NCBI RefSeq assembly: GCF_000155975.1
Contig: NZ_GG730299.1
Location: 2,167,813-2,231,812 of the forward strand
Source: Citrobacter youngae ATCC 29220
GTDB lineage: Bacteria > Pseudomonadota > Gammaproteobacteria > Enterobacterales > Enterobacteriaceae
DNA: 64,000 bases
Reading direction: 5' to 3'
Shown in pieces: positions 62,670-64,000 of the stretch. Numbering within the stretch: position 1 is the stretch's first letter; each line of letters opens with the position of its first letter. The notes beneath the pieces were generated by a model. That model was not told the DNA's origin. It was given only the letters and a program-made list of their open reading frames with translations, and did no database searches. The position numbers and the translations under genes are program-made.

Positions 62670-62962
62670 AAATAAACCAGGCAGCCGTCGCAGGCACACT
62701 CGAGTCCGGTGATGTGATGATCCGCATCGCCCCGCTCGATTCGCAGGATATTGACCTGCAGGTTAACAGTAGCGTCGAAAAGCAGTTCGGTGATGCCATC
62801 CGGGCCACCATTCTGGACGTACTGTCCCGCTACAACGTACGCGGCGTGCAATTAAATGTTGATGATAAAGGCGCACTGGACTGCATTTTACGTGCGCGAC
62901 TGGAAGCACTACTGGCCCGCGCCGGCGGTATTCCGGCACTGCCATGGGAGGATTGCCAGTGA
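62666..62962 (+). CDS. citD: CitD, citrate lyase acyl-carrier (gamma) subunit
   Basis: 98 aa, E. coli length. S14 in [11 protein letters not shown] is the attachment point for the phosphoribosyl-dephospho-CoA group added by CitX/CitG, whose genes are expected beyond the window. The ATG overlaps the citC stop. The 3' end overlaps the citE start in GTGA. Confidence 0.97.
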   Translation: MKINQAAVAGTLESGDVMIRIAPLDSQDIDLQVNSSVEKQFGDAIRATILDVLSRYNVRGVQLNVDDKGALDCILRARLEALLARAGGIPALPWEDCQ

Positions 62963-63867
62963 TTGCCGAATCTTTGCAACAACGTAAAACCCGTACCCGC
63001 CGCAGCATGTTGTTCGTACCGGGCGCCAATGCCGCCATGGTCAGCAACTCGTTTATCTACCCGGCTGATGCGCTGATGTTCGACCTGGAAGACTCCGTCG
63101 CGCTGCGTGAAAAAGATACCGCCCGCCGCATGGTGTACCACGCGCTGCAGCATCCGCTGTATCACGACGTTGAAACCATCGTGCGCGTAAACGCCCTCGA
63201 CTCCGAATGGGGCATCAACGACCTCGAAGCCGTGGTACGCGGCGGCGCCGACATCGTGCGTTTACCGAAAACCGATACCGCACAGGATGTCACCGACATC
63301 GAAAGCGAAATCCTGCGTATCGAGAAAGCCTGTGGCCGTGAGCCCGGCAGCACCGGTCTGTTAGCCGCCATCGAATCACCGTTAGGCATTACCCGCGCGG
63401 TAGAAATTGCCCACGCTTCAGAACGTCTGATCGGCATTGCCCTGGGTGCAGAAGATTATGTGCGTAACCTGCGTACTGAACGTTCCCCGGAAGGGACTGA
63501 ACTGCTGTTTGCCCGCTGCTCTATTTTGCAGGCTGCGCGCTCTGCCGGTATTCAGGCGTTCGACACCGTCTATTCCGATGCCAACAACGAAGCCGGTTTC
63601 CTGCACGAAGCCTCACACATCAAGCAGCTGGGTTTTGACGGCAAGTCGCTGATCAACCCCCGCCAGATTGAACTTCTGCATAACCTCTATGCCCCGACGC
63701 GCAAAGAGCTGGCTCATGCCCGTCTGGTGGTGGAAGCCGCTGAAGCTGCCGCCCGCGAAGGTCGTGGCGTGGTTTCCCTGAACGGCAAGATGGTCGACAG
63801 CCCGGTTATCGAGCGCGCCCTTCTGGTTATCTCCCGGGCAGAACTTTCCGGCATTCGCGAAGAATAA
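62959..63867 (+). CDS. citE: CitE, citrate lyase beta subunit (citryl-ACP lyase)
   Basis: 302 aa from GTG 62959, six bases after GGGAGGA and matching E. coli length; a frame extension 5 codons up would include the ribosome site. TIM-barrel of the HpcH/HpaI type: [19 protein letters not shown] with the metal-binding residues, [12 protein letters not shown] and [20 protein letters not shown]. It splits citryl-ACP to oxaloacetate and acetyl-ACP. Confidence 0.97.
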   Translation: MIAESLQQRKTRTRRSMLFVPGANAAMVSNSFIYPADALMFDLEDSVALREKDTARRMVYHALQHPLYHDVETIVRVNALDSEWGINDLEAVVRGGADIVRLPKTDTAQDVTDIESEILRIEKACGREPGSTGLLAAIESPLGITRAVEIAHASERLIGIALGAEDYVRNLRTERSPEGTELLFARCSILQAARSAGIQAFDTVYSDANNEAGFLHEASHIKQLGFDGKSLINPRQIELLHNLYAPTRKELAHARLVVEAAEAAAREGRGVVSLNGKMVDSPVIERALLVISRAELSGIREE

Positions 63868-63876
63868 GGCAAAAAA

Positions 63877-64000
63877 ATGACGCAGAAAATCGAACAGTCT
63901 CAACGCCAGGATCGCGTGGCGACCTGGAGCCGTCATGCAGAAAGCGAGCTTTCCGCTTATCAGAGCACCGCAAAAGCAGAACTGCAGAAGCAAAAACCGC
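63877..64000 (+). CDS. citF: CitF, citrate lyase alpha subunit (5' part only)
   Basis: The first 41 codons, starting MTQKIEQSQRQDRVATWSRH, up to the window end. CitF is the citrate:acetyl-ACP transferase that loads citrate on CitD. It starts nine bases after citE. The first 20 residues are close to E. coli CitF; the residues after that (ESELSAYQSTAKAELQKQKP) diverge in the variable N-terminal region. Confidence 0.95.
   Translation, partial: MTQKIEQSQRQDRVATWSRHAESELSAYQSTAKAELQKQKP

Overview
The window is a stretch of enterobacterial core chromosome. Almost every protein reads through at full length against its Escherichia/Salmonella counterpart, and gene order follows the E. coli kdp-to-cit arc (read in reverse of the usual E. 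coli map). Complete tcuR-tcuA-tcuB genes and a complete cobD/cobC pair point to the Salmonella/Citrobacter side. Absence of potE-speF between kdpE and pgm, of ybeF between lipB and lipA, and of the hscC/djlB block between rihA and ybeL argues against a standard Salmonella or E. coli genome. My best guess is a Citrobacter-like species; this is inference from content, not a search.

Layout: 1-3612 end of kdpC plus the KdpD/KdpE potassium two-component system. 3710-5917 pgm and seqA (minus). 6111-8722 ybfF, ybfE, fldA, uof and fur. 8842-12539 tricarballylate locus tcuR, tcuA, tcuB and a small remnant of the transporter gene tcuC. 12591-16481 chitoporin genes chiPQ and glnS (minus). 16669-23120 GlcNAc regulon: nagE divergent from nagBACD, with NagC and CRP sites between them and an ERIC element between nagC and nagD. 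23418-25082 asnB. 25307-26014 seven tRNA genes (Met, Leu, Gln, Gln, Met, Gln, Gln). 26135-33249 ubiF, miaB, ybeZ, ybeY, ybeX, lnt. 33648-36858 glutamate/aspartate ABC transporter gltI-sroC-gltJKL. 36975-38502 rihA and ybeL. 38735-43599 leuS-lptE-holA-nadD. 43574-45376 cobD and cobC. 45631-54222 rsfS-rlmH-mrdA-mrdB-rlpA, dacA, ybeD, lipB, lipA: ribosome silencing, cell elongation and lipoate synthesis. 54320-56927 tatE, ybeM, crcB, cspE, pagP. 57390-64000 anaerobic citrate block: dcuC, the DpiB/DpiA sensor-regulator and citCDEF (citF cut by the window end).

Several units work together. NagC (20981-22201) acts on the nagE/nagB operators and probably on the chiP promoter, joining chitooligosaccharide entry to GlcNAc use. 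ChiX and GcvB target sequences are visible in the chiP and gltI leaders, and SroC lies directly after gltI. DpiAB flanks the citrate lyase operon it controls. Short gaps are mostly filled by REP/BIME palindromes. I see no insertion sequence, prophage, CRISPR array, toxin-antitoxin pair or recognisable defence system, and no candidate for a wholly new system. The points worth a second look are the tcuC deletion scar, an eroded LexA box, a variant tRNA-Gln, unassigned dyads before gltI and lipA, and an ordered repeat set in the dpiB-citC control region.
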